From Pseudomonas lijiangensis (GTDB lineage Bacteria; Pseudomonadota; Gammaproteobacteria; Pseudomonadales; Pseudomonadaceae), in NCBI RefSeq assembly GCF_018968705.1, contig NZ_CP076668.1, positions 4,785,001 to 4,849,000 of the forward strand: a stretch of 64,000 nt of DNA, given 5' to 3'. The position numbers and the translations under genes were made by a program. Under the pieces are notes generated by a model. The model was given only the letters and a program-made list of their open reading frames with translations, had not been told where the DNA came from and ran no database searches. Every line of letters starts with the position of its first letter. Position 1 is the first letter of the stretch. Below, in pieces: positions 15,012 through 25,483 of the stretch.

Positions 15012-15369
15012 GGAGAGTCGATCTGTAAGCCGGGTTCTGTCGAGGACAGTCATTCCTCTACGACGGCCATCACTGGACGTCTTTAGCAACCTACCCGGTT
15101 CCAGCGCGGGCCACGCCTAGGAACCCTATTTGGTCTTGCTCCGAGTGGGGTTTACCTTGCCACGAACTGTTGCCAGTCGTGCGGTGCGCTCTTACCGCAC
15201 CTTTTCACCCTTACCGGCACCGAAGTGCTTAGGCGGTTATTTTCTGTGGCACTTTCCGTAGGCTCGCGCCTCCCAGGCATTACCTGGCACTCCGCCCTAT
15301 GGAGCCCGGACTTTCCTCCCCCCCTTGACTGCAAAGCAGCAAGAGGCAGCGACTGTCCAATCGACTCTC
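15012..15369 (-). ncRNA. rnpB: RNase P RNA (class A)
   Basis: This is the catalytic RNA of RNase P, which removes 5' leaders from pre-tRNAs. Both universal core sequences are visible on the minus strand: GAGGAAAGTCCGGGC (plus 15304-15318) near the 5' end and ACAGAACCCGGCTTA (plus 15026-15040) near the 3' end. The two termini pair to form P1 (AGAGTCGAT at the 5' end with ATCGACTCT at the 3' end), which sets the boundaries to about 15012 and 15369, roughly 358 nt. The gene sits between mraZ and rsmI, its usual place in Pseudomonas. Confidence 0.95.
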
Positions 15370-15377
15370 CGCCGCCA

Positions 15378-15406
15378 AGGGTATCGGGACGAGGCGTCAA
15401 GAACAA
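15378..15406 (-). promoter_or_regulatory. Candidate rnpB promoter
   Basis: The minus strand has TTGTTC (15401-15406), a 17-bp spacer and TACCCT (15378-15383), ending 8 bp before the predicted 5' end of rnpB. The match to consensus is moderate, and the position is the main support. Confidence 0.4.
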
Positions 15407-15451
15407 GCATTAAAAGCCGGAATGACGCGCATTTGTCGCACGAGACGGAAC

Positions 15452-16324
15452 TTATTGATCCTTCTGTTTGTCCAGTGCGACCTGGTAAAGCAGATTCTTG
15501 CGTACCCCAGTGATTTCCGCTGCCAGTGCGGCGGCGCGCTTGAGCGGCATCTCTTCGAGCAACAGATCCAGAACCCGGCGCGCCTCGGCACCGACCACAT
15601 CTTCATCCTCCGGCGGCGTCCAGCCCGCTACCAGCACCACGCACTCACCCCGCTGCTGATTGCTGTCACCCTCGACAAAGGCACGCAACTGCGCCAGCGG
15701 CAGCCCCTTGAGGGTTTCAAACGTCTTGGTCAGCTCCCGCGCCAGCAATGCTGGACGGTCAGGGCCGAATACCTGCTCCATGTCCTGAAGACATTCGAGA
15801 ATCCGGTGCGGGGCCTCATAGAAGATCAAGGTGCGAGGCTCTTCGCGAAGCACCTCAAGCCGGCTCTTGCGACCCACGGCCTTGGCTGGCAGAAAACCTT
15901 CAAAGATAAAGCGGTCCGAAGGCAGGCCGGCTGCCGACAAGGCCGCAATCAGGGCGCAGGCACCCGGCACCGGAACGACCTGAACACCTGCCGCACGCGC
16001 CTGGCGGACAAGGTGATAGCCAGGATCGGAAATCAGCGGCGTCCCCGCATCGGAGATCAGCGCAACATCGTCACCGGCCAGCAGACGGGTGATGAAACGG
16101 CTACCCTCGTCACGTTCGTTATGTTCATGGCAGGCAGCCAGAGGCGTGGATATTCCAAAATGCTGCATCAGCCGTGAGGAGTGGCGAGTATCCTCTGCGG
16201 CTATCAATGCCACTTCACGCAGCACTTTCAAGGCCCGCACGCTCATGTCGTCCAGATTGCCGATAGGGGTCGCCACTACATAAAGCGAACCCAGGGTGGA
16301 ATTTGAAACAACCGGAGCAGTCAA
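15452..16324 (-). CDS. rsmI: 16S rRNA (cytidine(1402)-2'-O)-methyltransferase
   Basis: RsmI is a tetrapyrrole-methylase-fold enzyme that 2'-O-methylates C1402 of 16S rRNA. The product (290 residues from the chosen start) contains LYVVATPIGNLDD, AAEDTRHSSRL, ISDAGTPLISDPGY and the EAPHRI segment. I place the start at TTG 16324, eight bases after GAGG, because the protein then begins TAPVVSNSTLGSLYVVATP. An upstream in-frame ATG at 16399 would have to read through a TACAAT -10-like element (16361-16366). The exact start is uncertain, but the identity is not. Confidence 0.93.
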   Translation of the reverse strand: MTAPVVSNSTLGSLYVVATPIGNLDDMSVRALKVLREVALIAAEDTRHSSRLMQHFGISTPLAACHEHNERDEGSRFITRLLAGDDVALISDAGTPLISDPGYHLVRQARAAGVQVVPVPGACALIAALSAAGLPSDRFIFEGFLPAKAVGRKSRLEVLREEPRTLIFYEAPHRILECLQDMEQVFGPDRPALLARELTKTFETLKGLPLAQLRAFVEGDSNQQRGECVVLVAGWTPPEDEDVVGAEARRVLDLLLEEMPLKRAAALAAEITGVRKNLLYQVALDKQKDQ

Positions 16325-16559
16325 AGCGCAGACCTCATTTTTGATGGTTGAAAAAACCGCATTGTACAGGCTACGACCCTGATCCATGGTGCAACACATT
16401 CAGGGATGGGCATAAAAAAGGAAGGAAAACCATGATTCTGCCCCGTCGCAAGATGCTGAAACACTCTCGAATCAGGTGTATTGGCCGATAGAGCACTACG
16501 ACACGACCAATATCACTGCTTTCGACACCTTCGAAGTCGCACCCCGGCCAGTGCTTGGG

Positions 16560-16565
16560 TACAAT
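16560..16565 (+). promoter_or_regulatory. -10 element upstream of lpoA
   Basis: TACAAT occurs 36 bp before the lpoA start. I do not find a good -35 at 16-18 bp, so this is a weak call based on the -10 match and position. Confidence 0.35.
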
Positions 16566-16601
16566 TCCCCGCTAACTTGCTTGAGTATCAGGAACACATC
16601 A

Positions 16602-18416
16602 ATGATCGCCTGCCTGCGGCTGTTCTCTGCCCTCTGCCTCGCTGCCCTTCTTGCAGCCTGCGCCAGCTCGCCCTCATCCAGTCTTGGTGAGTTGCCTCGC
16701 ACCCCCGACGCCAGCATCGAGCAATTGCTTGAACAGGCTGCGGCTGCCAAGACGCCGGATCAGGCCGCCCCGTTGCGCCTGAGTGCCGCAGATCTGGCGA
16801 ATCGCCAGAACAACCCTGGCCGCGCCGCCCAGATTCTGGCCCAGGTCCCTCTGGATCAACTGAAACCCGGCCTGCAGGTATTCGCCAGCACCCTGGCTGC
16901 AGAACTGGCCATGGGTCGCAACCAGCCAAAGGCTGCACTGACCGCACTGGAGCACCCGAGCCTGCAACGTCTGGGCGAACTGTCGGTTGAACAGCAAATC
17001 CGCACTCACGCCGTCCGGGCCCGCGCACTCGAAGCCGATGGCCAGACCCTGGCCGCCGCTCGCGAGCGTGTGTTTGCAGGCCCGCTGCTGCAAGGCAACG
17101 ACGCCAGCGCCAACAACGATGCCATCTGGGCACTGGTTGCCTCACTGCCTGCCGATCAGCTGCAAAGCACGAGCAACGACGACATGGGCGGCTGGCTGAG
17201 CCTGGCCCGCTCGGTCAAGGGCGCCGGCACGCTTGAGCAGCAACAGGCCGCCATCGACAGCTGGAAAGCACAGAACCCGCAACATCCGGCCGCCCAGAAA
17301 CTGCCGACCACCCTCGCCCAGCTCCGCGCCCTGACCAGCGAACCGCTGACCAAGATCGCCCTGCTGCTGCCACAGGACGGTCAACTGGCCTCTGTTGCCA
17401 AGGCGCTGCGTGAAGGCTTCATGGCTGCGCACTATCAGGCCCAGCAGGCTGGCCAGAACCCACCAGCCATCCAGGTCTTCGACAGCTCGCGCGTCACGTC
17501 GATGGATGACTTCTATCGTCAGGCCAAGGCTGCCGGGGCTCAACTGGTAGTCGGTCCGCTGGAAAAGAATCTGGTCAAACAGCTGAACAGCCGCCAGCAA
17601 CTGCCAATCACTACACTGGCCCTGAACTACAGCGACTCCAATACCGAAGGCCCGGCACAACTGTTCCAGTTCGGCCTTGCCGCCGAAGACGAAGCTCGGG
17701 AAGTGGCACGCCGCGCCTGGGCAGACGGCAAACGCAGCGCCGTGGCCATGGTGCCTAAAGGCGAATGGGGTGATCGCGTACTGGATGCCTTCCGCAAAAG
17801 CTGGCAAGCCAAGGGCGGCACTCTGATCGCAGCCGAACACGTCGACCAGCCTGTCGCTCTTGCCCAGCAAGTCGCAGACCTGTTCCAGTTGCGCAACAGC
17901 GAAGGCCGCGCCCAGCGCCTGCAAAGCACAGTAGGCACTCAGGTTGCCGCCCAGCCTACACGCCGTCAGGACATCGATTTCATGTTCCTGGCTGCAACCC
18001 CGCAGCAGGCTCAGCAGATCAAGCCGACCATGGTGTTCCAGTACGCTGGCGACGTTCCGGTCTATGCCACCTCTCACCTGTTCACCAACAGCAACGATCA
18101 GGCTCAGTACCTGGACCTGAACGGCGTACGCTTCTGCGAAACCCCATGGCTGCTCAATGCCAACGACCCTCTGCGCCAGCAAGTGACCGCTCAATGGCCA
18201 CAAGCATCGGGCAGCCTGGGCCGCCTCTACGCCATGGGCATCGACGCCTATCGCCTGGCTCCGCGTCTTGGCCAGCTCAAGACACTGCCTGAAAGCCGCA
18301 TCGACGGCCTGTCGGGCAGCCTGAGCCTGAGCCCGAGCCGTCGCGTAGAACGTCAACTGCCGTGGGCAGAGTTCGTCGACGGCAAGGTCCAGCGCCTGCC
18401 GGACACCGCTCCTTGA
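16602..18416 (+). CDS. lpoA: Penicillin-binding protein activator LpoA (LppC family)
   Basis: LpoA is an outer-membrane lipoprotein that activates PBP1a-type synthases from the periplasm. The 604-residue product starts with a lipoprotein signal whose lipobox ends LLAAC with Cys20, followed by an N-terminal TPR-like helical domain and a C-terminal periplasmic-binding-protein-like domain (KIALLLPQDGQLASVAKALREGF). I chose ATG 16602 because it puts the signal peptide at the N terminus; a longer frame to 16476 crosses the promoter. The final codon overlaps yraN. Confidence 0.94.
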   Translation: MIACLRLFSALCLAALLAACASSPSSSLGELPRTPDASIEQLLEQAAAAKTPDQAAPLRLSAADLANRQNNPGRAAQILAQVPLDQLKPGLQVFASTLAAELAMGRNQPKAALTALEHPSLQRLGELSVEQQIRTHAVRARALEADGQTLAAARERVFAGPLLQGNDASANNDAIWALVASLPADQLQSTSNDDMGGWLSLARSVKGAGTLEQQQAAIDSWKAQNPQHPAAQKLPTTLAQLRALTSEPLTKIALLLPQDGQLASVAKALREGFMAAHYQAQQAGQNPPAIQVFDSSRVTSMDDFYRQAKAAGAQLVVGPLEKNLVKQLNSRQQLPITTLALNYSDSNTEGPAQLFQFGLAAEDEAREVARRAWADGKRSAVAMVPKGEWGDRVLDAFRKSWQAKGGTLIAAEHVDQPVALAQQVADLFQLRNSEGRAQRLQSTVGTQVAAQPTRRQDIDFMFLAATPQQAQQIKPTMVFQYAGDVPVYATSHLFTNSNDQAQYLDLNGVRFCETPWLLNANDPLRQQVTAQWPQASGSLGRLYAMGIDAYRLAPRLGQLKTLPESRIDGLSGSLSLSPSRRVERQLPWAEFVDGKVQRLPDTAP

Positions 18417-18787
18417 GGCCAGGCAACACCCGGCAACAGGCAGGGCGCGAGGCAGAAGCCTGCGCCCTGCTGTATCTACAGCAACAAGGCCTGCGCCCGA
18501 TTACCCAAAACTGGTCATGCAAACGCGGCGAGCTTGATCTAGTCATGCTCGACGGCGATACAGTAGTATTCGTCGAAGTTCGCTACCGACGCCACTCAGG
18601 CTGGGGTGGAGCCATGGAAAGCGTCGATTTTCGCAAACAGGAAAAACTGATTACCGCTGCACAACTGTTCCTGCAACAAGAGTCACAGTGGGCCGATTAT
18701 CCCTGCCGTTTCGACGTGATCGCTATCGATGGAGAACCAGGCAAGACCGCTCCCCTGACGTGGCTCAAGAGCGCATTCGACAGTTGA
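18413..18787 (+). CDS. yraN: YraN family endonuclease-like protein (UPF0102)
   Basis: The 124-residue product belongs to UPF0102, a small restriction-endonuclease-like fold of unsettled function often found beside lpoA. Conserved features are the GREAE region near the N terminus, RGELDLVMLDGDTVVFVEVRYR (catalytic-like E, D and E-x-R residues) and RFDVIAIDG. The best start is TTG 18413, which overlaps the lpoA stop as TTGA and gives normal family length. An ATG in the same frame at 18362 would lie inside lpoA. Confidence 0.88.
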   Translation: MRPGNTRQQAGREAEACALLYLQQQGLRPITQNWSCKRGELDLVMLDGDTVVFVEVRYRRHSGWGGAMESVDFRKQEKLITAAQLFLQQESQWADYPCRFDVIAIDGEPGKTAPLTWLKSAFDS

Positions 18788-18884
18788 TGCAGCAAGCGGA
18801 CAATCGGAAACCTGACGCGCAGCAACACCCTTTACCACCCATTTTGCTATTTGATTTGCGGGCTGCACATTCAGTGTGTGGTGA

Positions 18885-20116
<1,232 letters not shown>

Positions 20117-20131
20117 TAACCTGGCGGCATT

Positions 20132-20164
20132 AAAAAAGGCGATCCGGATGGATCGCCTTTTTTT
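20132..20164 (+). terminator. Bidirectional terminator between dolP and sspB
   Basis: An 8-bp stem (GGCGATCC / GGATCGCC, 20138-20145 and 20150-20157) is flanked by six A on the left and seven T on the right, so it can terminate dolP on the plus strand and sspB on the minus strand. The sspB stop codon lies within the T tract. Confidence 0.9.
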
Positions 20165-20579
20165 ATTTCACAACTTTCAGACTCGGCCTGCCGCTAGGAC
20201 GCGGAGGCTCGCTGTCCGGTGGTGGTGGCGCATCATCTTCCAGCTCGATCTCGTCTTCTTCCTCCATCGGAGGCTCCAGATCGAAGACCATGCCCTGGCC
20301 GTTTTCCCGGGCATAAATACCCAGAATGGCGCCAATGGGAACATACAAGGTATGCGGCACACCGCCGAAGCGGCCTTCAAAACTGACTGCTTCGTTGTCC
20401 ATGTGCAAATGACGCACAGCACTGGGTGAAACGTTCAGGACAATCTGTCCATCATTGGCAAAACCCTGAGGGATCTGCACCGACGGGTACTCCGCATTGA
20501 CCAGGATATGCGGTGTGCAATCGTTATCGACGATCCACTCATAGAGAGCACGAATCAGATAAGGGCGACTGGAGTTCAT
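20163..20579 (-). CDS. sspB: ClpXP protease specificity-enhancing factor SspB
   Basis: SspB is an adaptor that binds ssrA-tagged proteins and delivers them to ClpXP. The 138-residue product has the folded substrate-binding domain (SSRPYLIRALYEWIVDN, PHILVNAEYP, LYVPIGAILGIYARENGQGM), an acidic flexible linker and a C-terminal ClpX-binding tail RPSLKVVK. ATG 20579 has AGGAG six bases upstream; an in-frame TTG just before it is less likely. It follows sspA on the same strand. Confidence 0.95.
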   Translation of the reverse strand: MNSSRPYLIRALYEWIVDNDCTPHILVNAEYPSVQIPQGFANDGQIVLNVSPSAVRHLHMDNEAVSFEGRFGGVPHTLYVPIGAILGIYARENGQGMVFDLEPPMEEEDEIELEDDAPPPPDSEPPRPSGRPSLKVVK

Positions 20580-20596
20580 CAACGGCTCCTTAAGCC

Positions 20597-21214
20597 TTAG
20601 CGCATCTCACGTTCGGCTACAGACAGGCTCGCCTGAAATGCCTCGCGCGCAAATTGGCGCTCCATGTAATCAAGCAACGGCTTGGCAGGCCGTGGCAATT
20701 CGATACCCAAGACTGGCAAACGCCAGAGTATGGGCAGTAGACAGCAATCGACAAGGCTTTGCTCGTCACTGAGGAAAAAAGGTTTTTCCGCAAACAACGG
20801 CGAAACACCGGTCAGACTTTCGCGCAATTCCTTGCGCGCTTGTACGCGGGCAGACTCTTTGCTGCGTGAATCCAGAATAAGATCCACCAGTCCACACCAG
20901 TCGCGCTGAATCCGATGAATCAGCAGGCGACTATTTGCACGCGCCACAGGGTAAACCGGCAGCAAGGGCGGGTGCGGGTAACGCTCATCAAGATATTCCA
21001 TCACCACCGTAGACTCGTACAACGCCAGGTCACGATCAACCAGGGTTGGCACGCTGCCATACGGATTCACTTCGATGAGCTGGGGCGGATGACGACCCGC
21101 AACCACATCGATGATCTCGGCGCTGACACCCTTCTCAGCGAGCACGATACGCACGCGATGGGAATAGTGGTCGGCGGGGTCGGAGTAACAGGCCAACCGA
21201 TTGGTCACGCCCAT
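20597..21214 (-). CDS. sspA: Stringent starvation protein A
   Basis: SspA has a glutathione-S-transferase fold and associates with RNA polymerase under starvation or stress, affecting virulence and stress genes in several proteobacteria. The 205-residue product begins [25 protein letters not shown] and contains the surface PHP motif (P80-H81-P82) known to be needed for SspA function. GGAGG lies directly upstream of ATG. It is first in an sspA-sspB operon, with an untranslated region of up to about 230 bp before petC that contains a GCCCC/GGGGC hairpin (21262-21274). Confidence 0.95.
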   Translation of the reverse strand: MGVTNRLACYSDPADHYSHRVRIVLAEKGVSAEIIDVVAGRHPPQLIEVNPYGSVPTLVDRDLALYESTVVMEYLDERYPHPPLLPVYPVARANSRLLIHRIQRDWCGLVDLILDSRSKESARVQARKELRESLTGVSPLFAEKPFFLSDEQSLVDCCLLPILWRLPVLGIELPRPAKPLLDYMERQFAREAFQASLSVAEREMR

Positions 21215-21445
21215 GGCGATCCTCCTCGCTTGTTAAATTTATAAGGCAGACAAACGAACGCGCCCCAGTGGGGCTCCCCGATTATGACCGCGCAAAGACA
21301 GGTCGTCGTCGCGGGCGACAAGATAGCTCATTTACGCGAAGTAAATTCTGCAATCTTGCGCCGCTACTATACCCGCCTCGCAATCACTATCCGAATGGAG
21401 ACTCCACTGGAGCGCTTGTGTCAGTGCGAAGCTACAACTGCTCGA

Positions 21446-22228
21446 TCAATGAACATCTTTCCAGTATTCGCGCTTGAGCAGATACGCGAAGACAAAGAAG
21501 AAGGCCAGATAAAGCAGCACATAAGTGCCTATACGCTGATGCTGCAGTTTAACCGGATTGGCTGAATAGGCCAGAAAGGTCACCAGATTCTTGATCTTCT
21601 CATCGAACTGCTCTGCCGTCAGGCTGCCGGTTTTCGGCACGATGGTCAGCTGATCGCAAGCCTCGTGAGTCAGCGGCGCACCGGTAAGGGGGTCATATTG
21701 CTTCTTGCCCTCTTCGACCACCTGGATCTGCTTGCAACCCACCACCTGCCGCCCCTGAAGGCTGGCCAGCACGTTAGGCATGCCGACGTTGGGGAACACT
21801 CGGTTATTCACACCCAATGGTCGAGCCGGGTCCTCGTAGAACGAGCGCAGATAGCCATAAAGCCAGTCCGTGCCACGCACACGCGCCACCAGCGTCAGGT
21901 CAGGCGGCGCAGCGCCGAACCAGGTCTTGGCATCGTTCGACTGCATGCCGGTGTTCATGTGGTCGCCGATCTTGGCGCCAGTGAACACCAGCTTTTCCAG
22001 CATCAGCTCATGGGGAATCCCCAGGTCATCGGCGACACGCTCGTAGCGCTGGTATTTGGCGCTGTGACAGCCCATGCAGTAGTTGACGAACGTCCGTGCG
22101 CCGTCCTGCATCGCCGCCTTGTCGGAGACATCGATATCGACCTTTTCCAGTTCCGGACCGCCATGTTCAGCGGCGAATGAAAAGACAGGCAGAATCGCGA
22201 GAATCAATACAGCCAATAGCTTTTTCAT
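21446..22228 (-). CDS. petC: Ubiquinol-cytochrome c reductase, cytochrome c1
   Basis: Cytochrome c1 is the haem c subunit of complex III; it passes electrons from the Rieske protein to soluble cytochrome c. The 260-residue product has a cleavable signal (MKKLLAVLILAILPVFSFA), one CMGCH haem-binding site, a methionine-rich ligand region (TGMQSNDAKTWFGAAPPDLT) and a C-terminal membrane anchor (TYVLLYLAFFFVFAYLL). The start overlaps petB by ATGA, and it is the last gene of petABC. Confidence 0.96.
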   Translation of the reverse strand: MKKLLAVLILAILPVFSFAAEHGGPELEKVDIDVSDKAAMQDGARTFVNYCMGCHSAKYQRYERVADDLGIPHELMLEKLVFTGAKIGDHMNTGMQSNDAKTWFGAAPPDLTLVARVRGTDWLYGYLRSFYEDPARPLGVNNRVFPNVGMPNVLASLQGRQVVGCKQIQVVEEGKKQYDPLTGAPLTHEACDQLTIVPKTGSLTAEQFDEKIKNLVTFLAYSANPVKLQHQRIGTYVLLYLAFFFVFAYLLKREYWKDVH

Positions 22229-23439
22229 CAGCCAGTCACCCTTTCTGGAACCGGTTTGGTCTTCTCTAGCCGGGTATAGAACGGCATCAGAATGAAGTAG
22301 GCGAAGTAAAGAAAGGTGCAGATCTGCGAAATCAACGTGCGCTCGGGGGTCGGCGCCAGAACGCCCAGCACGCCGAGGATCACGAAAGAGACACAGAACA
22401 ACAGCAGCCAGATCTTGCTCATCCACCCCTTGTATCGCATCGACTTGACCGGACTGCGATCCAGCCACGGCAGCACGAACAGCACCGCAATGGCCGCCCC
22501 CATGGCGATAACCCCCATGAGCTTGTCCGGAATCGCCCGCAAGATCGCGTAGAACGGCGTGAAGTACCAGACAGGCGCGATGTGCTCCGGCGTCTTGAAA
22601 GCATTGGCCGCTTCGAAGTTGGGCTTTTCGAGGAAGTAGCCGCCCATTTCAGGGAAGAAGAACACGATGGAGCAAAAGACGAAGAGGAAGACCACTACGC
22701 CGACAATGTCTTTCACGGTGTAATAAGGATGGAAAGGAATACCATCCAGAGGGTTGCCGTTCTCATCCTTGAGCTTTTTGATGTCCACGCCATCGGGGTT
22801 GTTGGAACCGACTTCATGCAGCGCCAGAATGTGTAACACCACGAGGCCCAACACCACGATCGGCAGAGCGACCACGTGTAAAGCAAAGAAACGGTTCAGG
22901 GTGATGCCGGAAATCAGGTAATCGCCCCGAATCCATTGGGTCAGGTCGTCACCGATGACCGGAATGGCGCCGAACAGCGAAATGATCACCTGGGCACCCC
23001 AGTACGACATTTGCCCCCAGGGCAGCAGGTAGCCCATGAAAGCTTCGGCCATCAGTGCCAGGTAAATCAGCATGCCGAACACCCAGACCAGTTCACGGGG
23101 CTTTTGATACGAGCCGTAGAGCAAGCCACGGAACATATGCAGGTAGACCACAATGAAGAAGGCGGAGGCGCCCGTGGAGTGCAGCAGACGCAGAATCGCG
23201 CCGTACTCGACGTCACGCATGATGTATTCGACGGAAGCGAACGCCTCTTCAGCCGAAGGCGTATAGCTCATGGTCAGCCAGACTCCCGTGAGGATCTGAT
23301 TGACCAGAACCAGCAGCGCCAGGGAGCCGAAGAAGTAGAAGAAGTTGAAATTCTTTGGAGCGTAATACTTGCTGAGATGGTCTTCCCACATCTTTGTCGC
23401 CGGGAAGCGAGCATCGACCCAATCCATGAACTTGCTCAT
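22228..23439 (-). CDS. petB: Ubiquinol-cytochrome c reductase, cytochrome b
   Basis: Cytochrome b is the membrane subunit of complex III that carries both quinone sites and two b haems. The 403-residue product has at least eight hydrophobic segments, the haem-ligand region LLHSTGASAFFIVVYLHMFRG, the Qo-site PEWY-equivalent region (APVWYFTPFYAILR) and GYLLPWGQMSYWGA. I chose ATG 23439; the preceding in-frame GTG (23442) overlaps the petA stop by GTGA and would add one residue. Confidence 0.96.
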   Translation of the reverse strand: MSKFMDWVDARFPATKMWEDHLSKYYAPKNFNFFYFFGSLALLVLVNQILTGVWLTMSYTPSAEEAFASVEYIMRDVEYGAILRLLHSTGASAFFIVVYLHMFRGLLYGSYQKPRELVWVFGMLIYLALMAEAFMGYLLPWGQMSYWGAQVIISLFGAIPVIGDDLTQWIRGDYLISGITLNRFFALHVVALPIVVLGLVVLHILALHEVGSNNPDGVDIKKLKDENGNPLDGIPFHPYYTVKDIVGVVVFLFVFCSIVFFFPEMGGYFLEKPNFEAANAFKTPEHIAPVWYFTPFYAILRAIPDKLMGVIAMGAAIAVLFVLPWLDRSPVKSMRYKGWMSKIWLLLFCVSFVILGVLGVLAPTPERTLISQICTFLYFAYFILMPFYTRLEKTKPVPERVTG

Positions 23440-24032
23440 CACGCACCCTCCTTATCGACGCCAATGACAATGACACTGTCCGACTCATAGGAATGCGGAG
23501 GCACTGGCAGATTCAGTGGCGCGGGTTGAGACTTGTAGACCCGACCGGCCAGGTCGTAATGAGAGCCGTGACAAGGACAGAAATAGCCTCCCACCCAGTC
23601 CTTGCCAAGATCGACAGGCGCAACTTCAGGACGGAAGGTCGGCGAACACCCCAGGTGCGTACAAAGGCCGACCAGAAGCAGGATTTCCGGCTTGATGGAA
23701 CGAACCACAGGGTCAACATACGACGGCTGAACAGAAGCCTTGGACTCGGGATCGGATAACTGGCCGGTGATCTTGCCGAGGTTATCCAGAATCTCTTTGG
23801 TGCGACGAACAATGAATACCGGTTGACCGCGCCACTCAGCAATCATCTGCTGCCCTGCTTCAATCTTGCTGATATTCACCTTGACCGGTGCCCCTGCGGC
23901 TTTCGCCTTGGCACTGGGGAACCATGACCCCACGAACGGGACCGCAGCCCCCACCGCTCCTGCTGCACCAACCACGGATGTGGCTGCCACGAGGAAGCGA
24001 CGCCGGCCTGCATTCACGCCGTCATTGCTCAT
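23439..24032 (-). CDS. petA: Ubiquinol-cytochrome c reductase, Rieske iron-sulfur subunit
   Basis: This is the 2Fe-2S subunit of complex III. The 197-residue product begins with a twin-arginine export signal (GRRRFLVAATS, residues 9-19) that also anchors the protein. It has both cluster motifs, CTHLGC and CPCHGSHYD. ATG 24032 is preceded by GAGGACGG and gives the usual Pseudomonas length; a longer frame adds five residues of no likely meaning. It is the first gene of the petABC operon. Confidence 0.96.
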   Translation of the reverse strand: MSNDGVNAGRRRFLVAATSVVGAAGAVGAAVPFVGSWFPSAKAKAAGAPVKVNISKIEAGQQMIAEWRGQPVFIVRRTKEILDNLGKITGQLSDPESKASVQPSYVDPVVRSIKPEILLLVGLCTHLGCSPTFRPEVAPVDLGKDWVGGYFCPCHGSHYDLAGRVYKSQPAPLNLPVPPHSYESDSVIVIGVDKEGA

Positions 24033-24230
24033 TCCGTCCTCTCCCATCAGCTATGTGGCCTGTTTGATCAGGCGTCTACTTAAACTCAATCTAGCTGCTT
24101 ATAGATTTGGCCGGATGGTAAATAAAAACCCTTCATTTAACAAGGTAATAAGACCGTACAAAAAGTAGGAAAGCTTGTAAATCAAGGCTTACAGCCATGT
24201 GGCACGTTGTCACACATATTTGACAGGCAT

Positions 24231-24270
24231 AAAAAAACGCCCAGCTCCGAAGAGGCTGGGCGTTCTTTTT
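24231..24270 (-). terminator. Terminator of rplM-rpsI
   Basis: On the minus strand the stem AACGCCCAGC(C)TC / GA(G)CTGGGCGTT is followed by a run of seven T (plus 24231-24237). It lies 15 bp after the rpsI stop. Confidence 0.9.
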
Positions 24271-24284
24271 GAACGAAGTGCGAA

Positions 24285-24677
24285 TTAACGCTTCGAGTAC
24301 TGCGGACGCTTACGCGCTTTACGCAGACCGACTTTCTTACGTTCAACTTCACGAGCGTCACGAGTAACGTAACCGGCTTTACGCAGGGCGCTACGCAGAG
24401 TTTCGTCGTATTGCATCAGAGCGCGAGTGATACCGTGGCGGATTGCGCCAGCTTGACCACTTACACCGCCACCGATAACGGTGACGTAGATGTCGAACTT
24501 CTCAACAGTTTCGGTCAGTTCCAGTGGCTGACGAACTACCATGCGGGCAGTTTCGCGGCCGAAGAACACGTCCAGAGAACGGTTGTTGATCGAGATGTTA
24601 CCAGTGCCCGGACGCAGGAAAACGCGTGCGGTTGCGGTCTTGCGACGGCCAGTGCCGTAATTTTGAGTCGCCGACAT
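24285..24677 (-). CDS. rpsI: 30S ribosomal protein S9
   Basis: S9 is a ribosomal protein of the small-subunit head whose C-terminal tail reaches the P-site tRNA. The 130-residue product has the [18 protein letters not shown] start, the [15 protein letters not shown] segment and the universal C-terminal basic tail ending KRPQYSKR. It is 14 bp downstream of rplM, the conserved bacterial pair. Confidence 0.98.
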   Translation of the reverse strand: MSATQNYGTGRRKTATARVFLRPGTGNISINNRSLDVFFGRETARMVVRQPLELTETVEKFDIYVTVIGGGVSGQAGAIRHGITRALMQYDETLRSALRKAGYVTRDAREVERKKVGLRKARKRPQYSKR

Positions 24678-24691
24678 AATGAACTATTCCG

Positions 24692-25120
24692 TTAAAACTT
24701 CAGTTCTTGGGGCTGCTGAGCAGTATGAGGGTGTACAGCGCCCGCATAGACTTTCAGCTTACGATACATGTCGCGACCCAGCGGGTTCTTAGGCAGCATG
24801 CCTTTGACCGCGGTCTCGATCACGCGCTCAGGAGCTTTATCGATCAGCTTTTCGAAGTTGATCGATTTGATCCCGCCCGGAAAACCGGAGTGAGAGTAGT
24901 AAATCTTGTCGGAAGCTTTAGCACCGGTAACGCGGATTTGCTCAGCGTTGATAACGACGATGTAATCACCGGTATCGACGTGCGGAGTGTATTCCGGTTT
25001 GTGCTTGCCACGCAGACGGCTCGCGATTTCGGTGGCCAGACGACCCAGGGTCTGACCAGCAGCGTCGACGACGAACCAGTCGCGCTTAACTGTTTCCGGT
25101 TTAGCAGTAAAAGTTTTCAT
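24692..25120 (-). CDS. rplM: 50S ribosomal protein L13
   Basis: L13 is an early-assembly protein of the large subunit. The 142-residue product has [19 protein letters not shown], the [16 protein letters not shown] segment and the [20 protein letters not shown] signature. It is the first gene of the rplM-rpsI operon and is preceded by a good promoter. Confidence 0.98.
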   Translation of the reverse strand: MKTFTAKPETVKRDWFVVDAAGQTLGRLATEIASRLRGKHKPEYTPHVDTGDYIVVINAEQIRVTGAKASDKIYYSHSGFPGGIKSINFEKLIDKAPERVIETAVKGMLPKNPLGRDMYRKLKVYAGAVHPHTAQQPQELKF

Positions 25121-25160
25121 TCTTTATAGCCTCAGGGGCCGCCTGAAAATGAGACGGCGG

Positions 25161-25189
25161 ATCTTACTGAATAGTGCGTACTTTGACAA
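25161..25189 (-). promoter_or_regulatory. Promoter of rplM-rpsI
   Basis: The minus strand has TTGTCA (plus 25184-25189), a 17-bp spacer and TAAGAT (25161-25166), about 40 bp upstream of the rplM ATG. The spacing and matches are good for a ribosomal-protein promoter. Confidence 0.65.
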
Positions 25190-25483
25190 GTCAAAGGCAG
25201 CCGGAAACAGACGCTATCGGGGGCTCGGGTCAGCGCGTCCGTTATACGGCAAGATTCTTCGGCAGACGGCGCATCACTTCCACTGCAAAGAGCTGGCGGA
25301 TTATACAGGCTGAAAAAATAACCTCAACCTGATTTTCAACTCACGACCTGATTATTGCTCTGACAGGCAGGCCATGAGGCTGGCGGGCCTGGAAGTCACG
25401 GTTATGGAGGCTAGACACACCCGCGAAAAAATAAGACGATTCAGCCGTTGTTTGACCACTATTCCATATAAGAACAAAAGATC
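25190..25483. other. Spacer between rplM promoter and the GlxA-type regulator
   Basis: This roughly 300-bp divergent region has no credible ORF and no strong terminator. It must contain the promoter of the regulator at 25484; I see TATAAG at 25467-25472 but no -35 at proper spacing. Confidence 0.4.

Noticed and set aside
16324..16399. A longer RsmI starting at ATG 16399
   Set aside because: The extra 25 residues (with CCTMDQGRSLYNAV) do not look like the family N terminus and their DNA holds a TACAAT -10-like element.
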